Shown: positions 1 to 9,091, numbered from the stretch's first letter. The stretch is DNA of 64,000 nt from Actinobaculum sp. 313 (GCF_003073475.1 NZ_CP029033.1:2046001-2110000); one strand, 5' to 3'. Numbers and translations are program-made. The notes: a model not told the origin generated them from the letters alone.

Positions 1-462
1 GCTTCCCGCCGCTGTATTGTCCCGGCCAACGGGTATTTCGAATGGCGAACGACGGCGCGCGGCAAGTCGGCCTACTACATTCGCGACGACGAAGCTCTTG
101 CCTTCGCCGGCCTTTATTCGTGGTGGAAACAACCCGATAACAGGTGGCTTCTGACTACGACCATCCTCACTCGCGCCGCTGCGCCACCCCTCGATGGGAT
201 TCATCCTCGCACCCCAGTTATCCTCGAACCCGAGGAGTACGGAGCCTGGTTGAAGCCACAGCTACAAGACATGGAGCAGGCAGTGGCACTCGTGAAGAGG
301 CCGAACCGCACTCTCACCGCAGTCAGGGTCTCCCCCGCCGTCGGCAGTCCGCGGCATAACACCCCAGAGAACGTGGTGCCACTAGACGAGCGGCAACTGC
401 ACCCGTGTGCACATGAAAGCTCCGATTCACCCGGCGAACAGGGTGCAAGATCACTCTTTTAG
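1..462 (+). CDS. SRAP-domain protein (YedK/HMCES type), 3' part
   Basis: The reading frame is open from base 1, so the N-terminus with the catalytic Cys2 lies outside the window. The visible part matches the C-terminal half of the SOS-response-associated peptidase fold. It has a PANGYFEW segment with the conserved Glu, a GLYSWW strand, HPRTPVIL carrying the conserved active-site His, and a late VGSPRHNTPE segment equivalent to the family VNSPRND-type motif. Family members form a thiazolidine crosslink with abasic sites in single-stranded DNA and protect them during replication. The last 30 residues are polar and not conserved. The family call is firm; the exact role in this organism is inferred. 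Confidence 0.85.
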   Translation, partial: ASRRCIVPANGYFEWRTTARGKSAYYIRDDEALAFAGLYSWWKQPDNRWLLTTTILTRAAAPPLDGIHPRTPVILEPEEYGAWLKPQLQDMEQAVALVKRPNRTLTAVRVSPAVGSPRHNTPENVVPLDERQLHPCAHESSDSPGEQGARSLF

Positions 463-540
463 CTCTTTACGCCGACGAACAAACCTGTCACGCTTAATAG
501 CGGAATTCGGCATCACGCACAGCTGAGCGTTCTTTACTTG

Positions 541-555
541 TGTGTGTTGCTCACA
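541..555 (+). promoter_or_regulatory. possible CRP-like half-site pair upstream of whiB1
   Basis: TGTGTGTTGCTCACA shows TGTG and TCACA arms like a CRP/FNR site, but the spacing is one base short of the classical 16-bp site. It lies just 5' of the Shine-Dalgarno sequence of whiB1. CRP control of whiB1 is known in mycobacteria. The position inside the probable leader makes this a weak call. Confidence 0.22.
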
Positions 556-576
556 GGAGGCAAAGGAGAAACCCTC

Positions 577-831
577 ATGGATTGGCGTCATCGGGCAGCT
601 TGTCTGACTGAAGACCCGGAACTCTTCTTCCCTATCGGGAACTCGGGGCCCGCCATAGCGCAGATCGAACAGGCCAAGCGTGTATGCAACACGTGCGAGG
701 TCTCCGATATCTGCCTCAAATGGGCCCTGGAGACCGGGCAGGATGCCGGTGTTTGGGGTGGACTCTCAGAGGATGAGCGCCGCTCCTTGAAGCGCCGCAC
801 CGCGCGCGCACGCCGTTCCAGCGTCAGCTGA
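577..831 (+). CDS. whiB1: WhiB1-type iron-sulfur transcription factor
   Basis: This 84-residue protein has the same length and start (MDWRH) as mycobacterial WhiB1. The four cluster-binding cysteines are C9, C37, C40 and C46 in the C-X27-C-X2-C-X5-C pattern. They are followed by the GVWGG turn and a basic C-terminal tail (KRRTARARR) for DNA contact. WhiB1 holds a nitric-oxide-sensitive [4Fe-4S] cluster and binds region 4 of the primary sigma factor. The ATG at 577 is chosen over the upstream in-frame start because two purine-rich Shine-Dalgarno stretches (AGGAGG, AAAGGAG) lie at 556-570. A hairpin terminator follows, and pdtaS is the convergent neighbour as in M. tuberculosis. Confidence 0.95.
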   Translation: MDWRHRAACLTEDPELFFPIGNSGPAIAQIEQAKRVCNTCEVSDICLKWALETGQDAGVWGGLSEDERRSLKRRTARARRSSVS

Positions 832-881
832 GCCGCGTGAGCGTCGTATCGCTACAAAATGCCTAGAACTGACTAAACCAC

Positions 882-910
882 GAGGGCCGGTCCAGCGACC
901 GGCCCTTTTC
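882..910 (+). terminator. intrinsic terminator after whiB1
   Basis: GGGCCGGTC and GACCGGCCC form a perfect stem around a short loop and are followed by TTTTCC. The hairpin sits about 50 bp past the whiB1 stop, before the convergent pdtaS gene. Confidence 0.8.
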
Positions 911-1038
911 CTTTGCCCGCATCCGGACTTCGCCCGCGCCAACCGAATCCCTGCCGCGCAGGTGAATGCCTGTAGTACAGGCAAGCACCCGCGGCACGGT
1001 CGGTGCTGAACAAAGCCAGCACTCCCAGGGGCACCCGG

Positions 1039-2478
1039 TCACCTATTGATCGATCTCCGCTTCGATATGAACGCGAGTTCCCCACCGGCACGCTGCAGCC
1101 AATTGATCGATCCGCGCAGTTCGCCCTCCACGAGGGTACGCACCACCTTCGTCCCCAGCCCGCTCCCGCGACCGACATCACGCGGATTCACGCTCACACC
1201 ATCGTCCTCCACATCAACGCTGAGGAAATCGTCCTCCCGCCGCGCGGTTACCGTGAGGTGCCCACCTTCGGGTAAGCCATGCTCGATGGCGTTGGTGACG
1301 AGCTCATTGAGGATCACCGCTAGCGCCGTCGTCTGGTTGGCACCAATGCGCCCGAACGAGCCTCGTAGCGTGGATGCAACCACCACACCCGTTGCTGCGA
1401 TATCCGTGGACATACGCAGCAGAGGCGCGAACACGTCGTCGAATATCACGTGTTCGTCAATGGTCTGCGACAGAGTCTGATGGACAAGAGCGATGGTGGC
1501 GACCCGTCGCTGCGCGTCCTCCAGGGCCTGTTTCGTCTCCTCGTTGGATGCCCGCCGCGATTGCATTCGCAACAAGGCCGAGACCGTCTGCAGATTGTTC
1601 TTCACCCGATGGTTGATTTCCCTGATGGTGGCATCCTTGGTAATAAGCTCCTGTTCGCGGTGTCGCAACTCGGAGATATCACGGCACAGAAGAATGGCTC
1701 CTAAACGCGTACCGTGTTCAAGCAACGGAACCGCTCGCAGCGACAGAATCACGCCGTGTACCTCAAGTTCACACATCCATGGGGCTTTTCCCATCAGCAC
1801 CACCGGAAGCGATTCGTCCACCGTCGAGTGGTTTTCAATCAAGTCGGGCACCACTTCCGCTAGAACCTGACCCGCGAGGGAGCCCAGCACTCCGATACTG
1901 TGGAAGTTCGAGTTGGCGTTCGGACTGCCGTAGACGACGCTTCCTTCCGTATCCAGACGAATGAATCCATCAACCACGCGCGGTGTGCCATGACGATAAC
2001 CCGTGGGGCTTCCGTCAAACGGGTACTCACTGGTTGTGACCATACGAAGCAGAGCCTCGGCAATATCGCCGTAATTCGACTGGAACTGTGCCGGAACGCG
2101 GTCCGGCATGAGTGCACCGGTGACCGCTAGGACCGCGATGGTGCGCTCCTCACGCCGTACCGGATACATGTCCACACGCACGGTGTCCCAGTCCTCACCG
2201 CGGGCACGTTCGCTCTTCCATACGGCCGCGGCGAGATACTGTTGATCCGGCGTAGCGTCGCGTCCGACGACGTCGTCGTCGAACAGGGTTGCGGCCGTTG
2301 CCGGACGGCACTGGGCAACGATCGTGAATGACCCGCTATCGTCTGGCACGAGTAGCAGGAGGTCTGAGAACGAGAGGTCACTGATGATCTGCCAGTCGCC
2401 CACAAGTAGGTGCAACCACTCGCGGTCGACCGACGTGAGGTGCGGAGCGCGTCTGAGGATATTCGTCAATGATGGCAC
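1039..2478 (-). CDS. pdtaS: PdtaS-type cytosolic sensor histidine kinase
   Basis: The 479-residue protein has no membrane segment. It carries an N-terminal GAF-like domain (about 1-150), a PAS domain (about 165-275) and a HWE/HisKA_2-type kinase module. The phosphoacceptor is H290 in REINHRVKNNLQT, followed by an HATPase domain with NELVTNAIEHG and GSGLGTKVV. PdtaS phosphorylates the RNA-binding antiterminator PdtaR in mycobacteria. No pdtaR is visible here. The whiB1-pdtaS convergent pair is the same as Rv3219-Rv3220c. The start is GTG with a -10-like TATTCT only 6 bases upstream, so the mRNA may be leaderless. Confidence 0.9.
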   Translation of the reverse strand: MPSLTNILRRAPHLTSVDREWLHLLVGDWQIISDLSFSDLLLLVPDDSGSFTIVAQCRPATAATLFDDDVVGRDATPDQQYLAAAVWKSERARGEDWDTVRVDMYPVRREERTIAVLAVTGALMPDRVPAQFQSNYGDIAEALLRMVTTSEYPFDGSPTGYRHGTPRVVDGFIRLDTEGSVVYGSPNANSNFHSIGVLGSLAGQVLAEVVPDLIENHSTVDESLPVVLMGKAPWMCELEVHGVILSLRAVPLLEHGTRLGAILLCRDISELRHREQELITKDATIREINHRVKNNLQTVSALLRMQSRRASNEETKQALEDAQRRVATIALVHQTLSQTIDEHVIFDDVFAPLLRMSTDIAATGVVVASTLRGSFGRIGANQTTALAVILNELVTNAIEHGLPEGGHLTVTARREDDFLSVDVEDDGVSVNPRDVGRGSGLGTKVVRTLVEGELRGSINWLQRAGGELAFISKRRSINR

Positions 2479-2484
2479 TCAACA

Positions 2485-2490
2485 AGAATA
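2485..2490 (-). promoter_or_regulatory. -10 element for leaderless pdtaS
   Basis: On the minus strand TATTCT lies 6 bases before the GTG of pdtaS, which puts transcription start at or next to the start codon. There is no Shine-Dalgarno sequence. Leaderless genes are common in actinobacteria. Assigned from spacing alone. Confidence 0.4.
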
Positions 2491-2515
2491 GGCCCAATCA
2501 GGCACAATAGAGACC

Positions 2516-2980
2516 ATGCAGATCAAACACAGCTTGACCTTCGAGGCCACCACCGAGCAAATCATCGCCGCCCTGTTATCCGAAGAGCTTGCCGCCAAGC
2601 GTATGGCACTGTTCGGAGTCACCGACTTCACTCACCGGATTGACGGCACGACGGCAACTACAGATGCGACCGTCCCGCCCGAGAAATTCCCCAGCCAAGT
2701 ACGCAGCTTCCTCAAGTCTGCGGCGCATGTCACAGTGACACAACAGGCTGGCGGAGATGTGATCACACTGAGCGTCGATCCGCACGGCCTGCCCGCCGAG
2801 TTGGCCGGCACGATTGAACTCACGGCGGGTAGCCCGACTGTGGCCGAACTCGTCGCCGACCTGAAGGTGCGGATCCCCATCGTTGGCGGCAAGATCGAAC
2901 GAAAGGCGTCTGATCGTGTGGGCCGTCTGCTCGCACGCGATCAACAACTCGTCGCCGAGGTGATCTCCGAACGCGGCTGA
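2516..2980 (+). CDS. DUF2505 family protein
   Basis: This 154-residue soluble protein starts MQIKHSLTFEAT and matches the actinobacterial DUF2505 family in length and layout. That family has a START/SRPBCC-like beta fold, here seen as alternating strands with a late helix (RLLARDQQLVAEVI). The segment GGKIERKASDRVGRLL is typical of the family. The gene is divergent from pdtaS with only 37 bp between starts, so their promoters overlap. No Shine-Dalgarno sequence is visible. Function is unknown; a hydrophobic-ligand role would be a guess from fold only. Confidence 0.75.
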   Translation: MQIKHSLTFEATTEQIIAALLSEELAAKRMALFGVTDFTHRIDGTTATTDATVPPEKFPSQVRSFLKSAAHVTVTQQAGGDVITLSVDPHGLPAELAGTIELTAGSPTVAELVADLKVRIPIVGGKIERKASDRVGRLLARDQQLVAEVISERG

Positions 2981-3027
2981 ATGGCGCAATCACCGACGAA
3001 GCTGCACCGAGAAACTCCTTAGTCCTC

Positions 3028-3062
3028 AACCGGCCGGCGTGTACTTAGCCGGCCGGTTCTCT
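3028..3062 (+). terminator. intrinsic terminator after the DUF2505 gene
   Basis: AACCGGCCGG and CCGGCCGGTT form a perfect 10-bp stem with a 10-11 base loop, followed by a short CT-rich tract. It lies 48 bp after the stop codon. Confidence 0.75.
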
Positions 3063-3129
3063 ATGCCGCGTGACGCCTGCGAAACGGCCAGTACCACCGC
3101 ATGCACCGGCCCGCTCAACCGCTTTTCAT

Positions 3130-3150
3130 CTTGAGCGAATTCGGCTCAAC
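3130..3150 (+). promoter_or_regulatory. HAIR-type HspR operator
   Basis: CTTGAGC-N7-GCTCAAC matches the HspR-associated inverted repeat (CTTGAGT-N7-ACTCAAG), with perfectly complementary TTGAGC and GCTCAA half-sites and the exact 7-base spacer. It lies about 95 bp upstream of hsp20, the expected place for a heat-shock repressor operator. HspR itself is not in the window. Confidence 0.8.
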
Positions 3151-3246
3151 TCTACTTGCGGAATACTGACTCATAGATGTACGTTGTTCTCAGTGAACGG
3201 GAAACATCCCGCCCAGCTTTGAACTGAACATTTGGAGATGAACACT

Positions 3247-3681
3247 ATGGCTACTTTCAGCACCGACCCCTTCCGGGAGCTTGAGCGGATCATGACCGGC
3301 GCCATGCGCAACCCCGGTTCCACGGCGATGCCGATGGACCTGTACCGCAAGGGCGATACCTTTGTCGCCCAGATTGATCTGCCCGGCGTGGATCCGAGCA
3401 CCATTGATATCGACATTGACGACCGCACCCTCACGGTGCGGGCCGAGCGTAAGGCCGATGCAGATGCCGACCTCAAGTGGCTCTCTCGCGAGCGTCCAGC
3501 TGGTACATTCGCGCGCCAGCTGACACTCGGCTACGGGCTGGCCTTGGACAAGATCAGTGCAGACTATCGCGACGGTGTGCTCACACTGACTCTGCCCGTG
3601 AGTGAGGAGTCCAAGCCGCGCAAGGTCACGGTCTCGCACTCCAACGGCGGTCATGTGATCGACGCCGGTACGGCCGAGTAA
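3247..3681 (+). CDS. Hsp20/alpha-crystallin small heat-shock protein
   Basis: The 144-residue protein has a short N-terminal arm (TDPFRELERIM) and an alpha-crystallin domain from about residue 30. Family strands visible include MDLYRKGDTFVAQIDLPGVDPSTIDIDIDDRTLTVRAER split across the domain, and the A-x-x-x-G-V-L equivalent ADYRDGVLTLTLP. A C-terminal SKPRKV sits where the I-x-I tail motif is expected. Small heat-shock proteins are ATP-independent holdases. The ATG at 3247 is preferred because GGAG lies 9 bases upstream; ATG 3238 is possible. A HAIR operator upstream points to HspR repression. A strong hairpin follows. Confidence 0.9.
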   Translation: MATFSTDPFRELERIMTGAMRNPGSTAMPMDLYRKGDTFVAQIDLPGVDPSTIDIDIDDRTLTVRAERKADADADLKWLSRERPAGTFARQLTLGYGLALDKISADYRDGVLTLTLPVSEESKPRKVTVSHSNGGHVIDAGTAE

Positions 3682-3699
3682 ACCACGCATTCATGGTGC

Positions 3700-3736
3700 A
3701 ATTGTGGCCCCGATTCCTCGGGGCCACAATTTGTTC
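3700..3736 (+). terminator. strong intrinsic terminator after hsp20
   Basis: ATTGTGGCCCCGA and TCGGGGCCACAAT form a perfect 13-bp stem with a 4-base loop, followed by TTGTTCT, 20 bp after the hsp20 stop. Confidence 0.85.
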
Positions 3737-3836
3737 TGCCCCGTCTTTGCATCCGTTAAACATCCACGTATTGGCCAACCCATGGCGTCGCGGTTTCCGT
3801 GCCGTTTACTCGGGCGCCCACAACCACCGCAACGTA

Positions 3837-3875
3837 CAACCGCGGCATGCAACCGCGGCATGCAACCGCGGGCCG
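3837..3875. repeat. 13-bp tandem repeat, three units
   Basis: The unit CAACCGCGGCATG occurs at 3837 and 3850, with a third partial copy at 3863 (CAACCGCGG). It lies 75-115 bp upstream of thyA. The 3733-3950 interval holds no open reading frame with coding features. Confidence 0.8.
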
Positions 3876-3950
3876 TGTCCGCGGTGCAGCTTCGTACCGC
3901 TGCGTAGTGGCATGCCGCGTGGGACGTCGCGATCAGGTTAGACTCGTCCC

Positions 3951-4754
3951 ATGGGAAGCAACCGCGCATACGAAGATCTACTTGCAGACGTGTTGGAGCA
4001 TGGCGCCACCAAAACTGATCGCACCGGAACCGGCACGCTTTCCGTATTCGGACGGCAGCTTCGATACAACCTCTCCGCCGGATTCCCGCGTATCACGACC
4101 AAATTCGTGCCGATGAAGGCTATCAAGGGCGAGTTGCTCTGGTTCCTTTCGGGCGCAACTAACGTGCGGTGGCTGCAGGAAAACGGAATTACCATCTGGG
4201 ATGAGTGGGCAGACGATAACGGCGAACTTGGCCCGGTTTACGGCTACCAGTGGCGCAGCTGGCCCACTCCTGACGGCGGGCATATTGACCAGATCGCGAG
4301 TATCATCGACCAACTGCGTACGACGCCCGACTCCCGCCGCCTTGTTGTCTCAGCTTGGAATGTCGCCAATTTAGCGGATATGGCATTGCAACCCTGCCAC
4401 GCCTTCTTCCAGTTCTACGTAGCCGACGGAAGGCTTTCCTGCCAGCTGTATCAACGCAGTGCCGATCTTTTCCTCGGCGTGCCATTCAACATCGCCTCTT
4501 ATGCCCTTCTCACCCACATGGTCGCGCAGCAAACCGGTTTCGATGTCGGTGACTTCGTGTGGACCGGCGGCGACTGCCACATCTATCTGAATCACATCGA
4601 TCAGGTTAAAGAACAACTCACGCGCACCCCGTACCCCTTCCCGACGTTGCGCCTGCGGAAGGCTCCCTCCATCTTCGAGTATCAGATGGACGATATTGAT
4701 GCCTCTGCGGGCTACCAGTATCACCCGGCTATCAAAGCGCCCGTAGCGGTCTAA
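3951..4754 (+). CDS. thyA: thymidylate synthase
   Basis: This 267-residue enzyme is the ThyA-type, folate-oxidising thymidylate synthase: dUMP plus methylenetetrahydrofolate gives dTMP plus dihydrofolate. The catalytic nucleophile is C149 in [12 protein letters not shown]. The phosphate-binding RTGTGT loop, DSRR pair, [18 protein letters not shown] block and DCHIYLNH motif are all present. Length is close to the E. coli enzyme (264). The stop codon overlaps the ATG of folA by one base, giving a translationally coupled thyA-folA operon that recycles the dihydrofolate made here. The TACCAG ... CPVAV end is intact with no frameshift. Confidence 0.97.
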   Translation: MGSNRAYEDLLADVLEHGATKTDRTGTGTLSVFGRQLRYNLSAGFPRITTKFVPMKAIKGELLWFLSGATNVRWLQENGITIWDEWADDNGELGPVYGYQWRSWPTPDGGHIDQIASIIDQLRTTPDSRRLVVSAWNVANLADMALQPCHAFFQFYVADGRLSCQLYQRSADLFLGVPFNIASYALLTHMVAQQTGFDVGDFVWTGGDCHIYLNHIDQVKEQLTRTPYPFPTLRLRKAPSIFEYQMDDIDASAGYQYHPAIKAPVAV

Positions 4755-5311
4755 TGCTCGCCTTGATTTGGGCGCAGGCGCGCGACGGCGCCATCGGCGC
4801 AGCGGGAACCATCCCCTGGCACGTACCGGAAGATATGGCGCTCTTCCGCCGAATGACGAAGGGACATCCGGTGATTATGGGACGCCGCACCTGGGAGTCA
4901 CTCGCGCAGCCATACCGTCCGCTGCCGGGACGGCAGAACATCGTCATCAGTTCTTCCGTGGGCTTCCGCGCTCCTGGTGCAGCCGTTACCCATTCACTCG
5001 CCGAGGCTTTCGAACTGGCAGCCACAACAGGTTCCGATCTGACCTGGATCATGGGAGGTGCGCAGCTCTATGCGGCGGGACTCCCCCATGCCGAGATTCT
5101 TGTGGTCACCGAACTCGACATCTCCGTGCCAGAAGCCGACGCCTTCGCGCCGCCCATCGGCCCACGGTGGCGACTTCACCGCGTGGACCCCCCACGCGGC
5201 TGGCTCACGTCACGAAGCGCGAACGGTATCCACTACCGATTCTGCGTATACCGCAGAGACGATGTCGAAAGAGCCGCCGTGGATGCCGTACTCCCCCGCT
5301 TGGTAGGGTGA
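4754..5311 (+). CDS. folA: dihydrofolate reductase
   Basis: The 185-residue protein reduces the dihydrofolate released by ThyA back to tetrahydrofolate with NADPH. Visible motifs are the N-terminal LIWAQ strand, the Met20-loop equivalent GTIPWHVPEDMALF with the catalytic acid in PEDM, the cofactor-binding GHPVIMGRRTWESL, and WIMGGAQLY. It starts on an ATG that shares one base with the thyA stop. The C-terminal 25 residues (after HYRFCVYRR) extend past the usual fold. The gene converges on the ABC exporter gene downstream; read literally, the frameshifted exporter frame would run across its 3' end. Confidence 0.95.
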   Translation: MLALIWAQARDGAIGAAGTIPWHVPEDMALFRRMTKGHPVIMGRRTWESLAQPYRPLPGRQNIVISSSVGFRAPGAAVTHSLAEAFELAATTGSDLTWIMGGAQLYAAGLPHAEILVVTELDISVPEADAFAPPIGPRWRLHRVDPPRGWLTSRSANGIHYRFCVYRRDDVERAAVDAVLPRLVG

Positions 5312-5334
5312 CCGTCGGCTCTCGACGCCGCCGA

Positions 5335-7271
5335 CTACTCCAAGGCGTGCCCTCCGGCCGGCTCAGTAACGGCAGTCGCCCCCTGGCCCACCGGATCGAA
5401 CTGGGAGTTGTACAGTTCGGAGTAGAAACCACCCTGTGCCAGCAGTTCGTCGTGCTTCCCGTCTCCACAATGTCACCGTCACGCATAACGAAAATGACAT
5501 CCGCATTGCGGATTGTGGAAAGGCGGTGCGCGATCACGAAACTTGTGCGACCCTGCATCAGCGAGTCGAGTGCTTCCTGAATGATGATCTCCGTACGTGT
5601 GTCAATGGAGGAAGTCGCCTCGTCCAGGATCAGCAGCGGGTTGTCGGCAATCATCGCGCGCGCAATGGTCACCAACTGCTTCTGACCGGCGGATAGCTGC
5701 GTATCCTCACCCATGACGGTGTCATAACCCTGTGGCAACTGCTGCACCAACTCGCGCAAGCCCACCTCGTCGATCACCGCGTCCAAACGCTCCTGGCTGA
5801 CGCCCTCAGTGCGGTAGACGATGTTCTCACGGAAAGTGCCTTCGAATAGCCACGTATCCTGCAACACCATCGAGAAGAGGGAGTCTACGTCCTCCCGGCG
5901 CATATCCGTGGTAGGAACGCTATCGATAAGGATCCTGCCACCGTCGACCTCGTAGAAGCGCATAAGCAGATTGACCATCGTCGTCTTGCCGGCACCGGTG
6001 GGTCCCACTATAGCAACCTTCTCACCGGCCTTGACCCGGGCAGAGAATCCGTGGATGATCTCACGATCCGGCGAGTAGCCGAAACGGACGTTCTCGAAGG
6101 TGACATCACCCCGTACTGCGGGAGTGCCAACGGGCTTCTCGGACTCGTCAGCCAGCTCCTCCTCTTCCAACAGCTCGAACACGCGTGTTCCCGCCGCGGA
6201 CGCACTCTGGAAGCTTGTGGCCGCCTGCGCGATATTCGACAGCGGGTTGGTGAACAGGCGGATGTATATCATGAACGAGACGATCACACCAATTGGGATC
6301 ACCCCGTTAATCACCAGAACCGCTCCGACGATACAAACGACGACGTAGCCGAGATTTCCGACGAACGTCATAATCGGCATCATCAGTCCGGAGAGAAACT
6401 GTGCCCGCCACGAACTGTGGAAGAGCGACATATTCCGCGCATGGAACTCATCACGCATCTCTTTTTCCGCATTGAAGGCGCGTACCACATTATGACCGGC
6501 GAAGGTCTCCTCCACATGTCCGTTCAGTGCTCCAAGCTTCCGTTGCTGCGCGACGAAATGCGGCTGGCTCTTCGTCATAATGAACAACGCGAGCATGAAG
6601 CCCACCAGCGCCGCCGCGATTCCAGATAGCGCCATGCGCCATTCCGTCACGAACATCATGACGGCCGAGCCGATGATCGTGACAACACCGGTGATGATAT
6701 TCGAAATCGAACTGTTGAGCGTCTGCGAGAGCGTGTCAACATCATTCGTCACGCGTGAGAGCGTGTCGCCATAACTCGTGCGATCAAAATAAGACAACGG
6801 CATTCGGTCGATCTTATGGTCGATCTCCCGCCGCATGATTTGCGAGGTACGCTGCGTGGCTACGGCCATAATGCGTGCCTGTGCGAAGGAGAAGACAAAG
6901 CTACCCGCCAGGATGAGGCCGAAAATGAGCGACAGATGCCGTACCCGGCCCATATCAATAGAGTCGCGCAGTCCCACTTCAATGGTGTCCGTAATGTCAC
7001 CGAGGTAATCCGGTGAGATAACCGCGAGTACGGCGCCGATGATCGCTAAGAGAAGTGCTACTATCATGGCCGCCCAGTATGGACGAGCGTAGGCAAGCAT
7101 CTTCTTCAGGGTCGGGACGATCTCGTCCAAGGAGACCTTTTCCGTACTGCGCTGCGGCCCGTGACCACTGGGAGTCGGCGGGGCGCTGGAGCGCAATTCC
7201 TTCTCGCGTGCCTTCTCCGCCTTACGCATTCCCTCTCGGGCGGAAGAAATCTGCTCGGTCCGCGAATTCAT
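5335..7271 (-). CDS. ABC exporter half-transporter, catalytic-site subunit (frameshifted near 5460)
   Basis: About 645 residues when repaired. A charged N-terminal extension (1-45) precedes a six-helix type-1 exporter membrane domain, then an ATPase domain with Walker A GPTGAGKTT, signature LSAGQ (Ala for the usual Gly) and Walker B LLILDEATSSID with the catalytic Glu. As sequenced, the frame shifts at CCC 5458-5460: the downstream reading HDELLAQGGFYSELY, ending at a TAG at 5335, is the conserved C-terminus. The unrepaired frame runs to 5205 over folA with no homology-like sequence. Its start overlaps the partner gene stop by 4 bp. With the partner it forms a heterodimeric multidrug-type exporter. 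Substrate unknown. Confidence 0.88.
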
Positions 7272-9019
7272 GCCAGTTCCTCCTCACTGAGCTGGGAACG
7301 TGCGATGTCTTGGTATACGGAATTGCTCGCCATGAGCTCCTCATGCGTACCCGACCCGACGATTCGCCCCTTGTCTACCACGAGGATGCGATCTGCGGCG
7401 CGCACCGTTCCGATACGTTGCGCCACGATCAGCACTGTTGCGTCTGCGGCGAACTGTCGCAGCGCGGCGCGCACGTCGCGATCAGTACGGTAATCAAGTG
7501 CGGAGAAGGAATCGTCGAAGATGAGAATCTCGCTCTGGCGCGCAACCGCCCGTGCAATTGACAGGCGCTGCTTCTGACCACCGGAGAAGTTGGTACCACC
7601 GCGTGCCACGTGGCTGGCGTAACCGGCCTCCTTGCGAACAATGAACTCGGACGACGCAGACACATCTGCCGCGTCGACAATATCCTCGGCCGTAATCTCA
7701 TGGTTCGAGGAACCGAAGTCGATATTAGAGGCGATTGTGCCGGAAAAAAGCGTCGCGCGTTGCGGGACGTAACCAATACGATCACGCAAGGCGGACTGTT
7801 TCCATTCGCGCACATCGACCCCGTCTACCAGCACATTGCCACCAGACACGTCGTAGAAACGCAGGATGAGATTCACGATCGAGGATTTGCCCGAGCCGGT
7901 GGCTCCAATAATCGCCACCGTTTGTCCGGGCTGAACCGTGAAGTTGATGTCGTGCAGGGCTGCGTCGTCGGCGTCGGGATAGCGGAAGTCGACATGCCGG
8001 AACTCGATCTGACCCTTCTGCCCGGCGCGGCGCACAATTGCACCATCCTTGATCGAGGGTTCTGTGTTCAGCACCTCGCGAATGCGGCGCGCAGCCACCT
8101 GTGCACGCGGAAGCATGATGAAAATCATCGCCAACATCATGAACGAGGCAACAACCTGGATGGCATAAGAAGTGAACACGATCATCTGCGAGAAAAGCTC
8201 GATCTTGTCCGTGCCACTCGCGGTCTCAATCATCCCGGCACCGAGCACGTAGATGGCCAGCGACAGTCCCGACATAATCGCGTTGAGGGCGGGCATCAGG
8301 AATGCCATCCATCCCATGATGAACAGATTCGTGTCCGTCAACTCGGTGTTCGCAGCCTCGAATCGCTTGCCGTGGAACTTTTGCGCACCGTACGCCCGGA
8401 TGACGCGCAATCCGGTGAGATGCTCGCGCGTGACACGGTTGAGGTCATCGGTAATGCGCTGCATTTGCATCATCCGCGGCATCACAAGTAGAACCAGACC
8501 GCCCAGCAACAGCAACTGTACGGCGACGGCGACACCGGTCGCGGCCGTCCATGTCAGGTTCTTTCCAGCGATCTTAATGACGGCCCAAACCGCCATAATC
8601 GGCGCTTTTACGGCGATCTGCAGGCCCATAACCACGAACATCTGCACCTGAGTGACATCATTGGTGGAGCGTGTGATTAGGCTGGCGCTGGTGAAATGAT
8701 TGACCTCGGCATGAGAGAAGGCGAGCGTCTTATCGAACACCGCTCCCCGCAAACGTCGAGCGAGGACCGCGCCGACCATTGCCACACAGTAGCCGGTTAC
8801 GACGGCGCAGAGCATGGAGCCCAACGCACAGGCCAGCATCTTGCTGCCTTCACGAAGAACGTCGGATAGCTCGCTGCCGGGTGAGACGATAATCGCAGTG
8901 ACGCTGGACATATAGTCCGGCAGCCGCAGATCTAGATAGACCTGAGAAATGATGAAGGCGAGGGCGACAATTGCCAGTGCCCACTCCCCGCCTTTCATAT
9001 GCCTGAAGATGACGTTCAT
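7268..9019 (-). CDS. ABC exporter half-transporter, degenerate-site subunit
   Basis: The 583-residue protein has six membrane helices (about 1-310) fused to an ATPase domain with Walker A GATGSGKSS, signature FSGGQ and Walker B ILIFDDSFSALD. Asp replaces the catalytic Glu after Walker B. This is the hallmark of the inactive-site half of heterodimeric exporters such as TM287/288 or LmrCD. The neighbour keeps DEATSS, so the pair has one consensus site and one degenerate site. Both genes are transcribed away from the TetR gene, with a 4-bp overlap between them. The TetR protein is the likely repressor. Export of a drug, peptide or lipid is possible but not shown. Confidence 0.92.
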   Translation of the reverse strand: MNVIFRHMKGGEWALAIVALAFIISQVYLDLRLPDYMSSVTAIIVSPGSELSDVLREGSKMLACALGSMLCAVVTGYCVAMVGAVLARRLRGAVFDKTLAFSHAEVNHFTSASLITRSTNDVTQVQMFVVMGLQIAVKAPIMAVWAVIKIAGKNLTWTAATGVAVAVQLLLLGGLVLLVMPRMMQMQRITDDLNRVTREHLTGLRVIRAYGAQKFHGKRFEAANTELTDTNLFIMGWMAFLMPALNAIMSGLSLAIYVLGAGMIETASGTDKIELFSQMIVFTSYAIQVVASFMMLAMIFIMLPRAQVAARRIREVLNTEPSIKDGAIVRRAGQKGQIEFRHVDFRYPDADDAALHDINFTVQPGQTVAIIGATGSGKSSIVNLILRFYDVSGGNVLVDGVDVREWKQSALRDRIGYVPQRATLFSGTIASNIDFGSSNHEITAEDIVDAADVSASSEFIVRKEAGYASHVARGGTNFSGGQKQRLSIARAVARQSEILIFDDSFSALDYRTDRDVRAALRQFAADATVLIVAQRIGTVRAADRILVVDKGRIVGSGTHEELMASNSVYQDIARSQLSEEELA

Positions 9020-9091
9020 TCATCCCATCCTGTTTGGTGTCCGTCGCGCACACCACTATTCTCTTCTTAAGACATTCGTATCAACGGTACA

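Noticed and set aside
3905-3935. Partial match to the palindrome core (GGCATGCCGCGTGGGACG) upstream of thyA
   Set aside because: Only about ten bases match, there is no surrounding stem, and the shared part is a GC-rich near-palindrome that can recur by chance.
5205-5334. C-terminal extension of the ABC exporter frame over folA
   Set aside because: It exists only because of the frameshift; the other frame gives the conserved ABC C-terminus and a stop at 5335.
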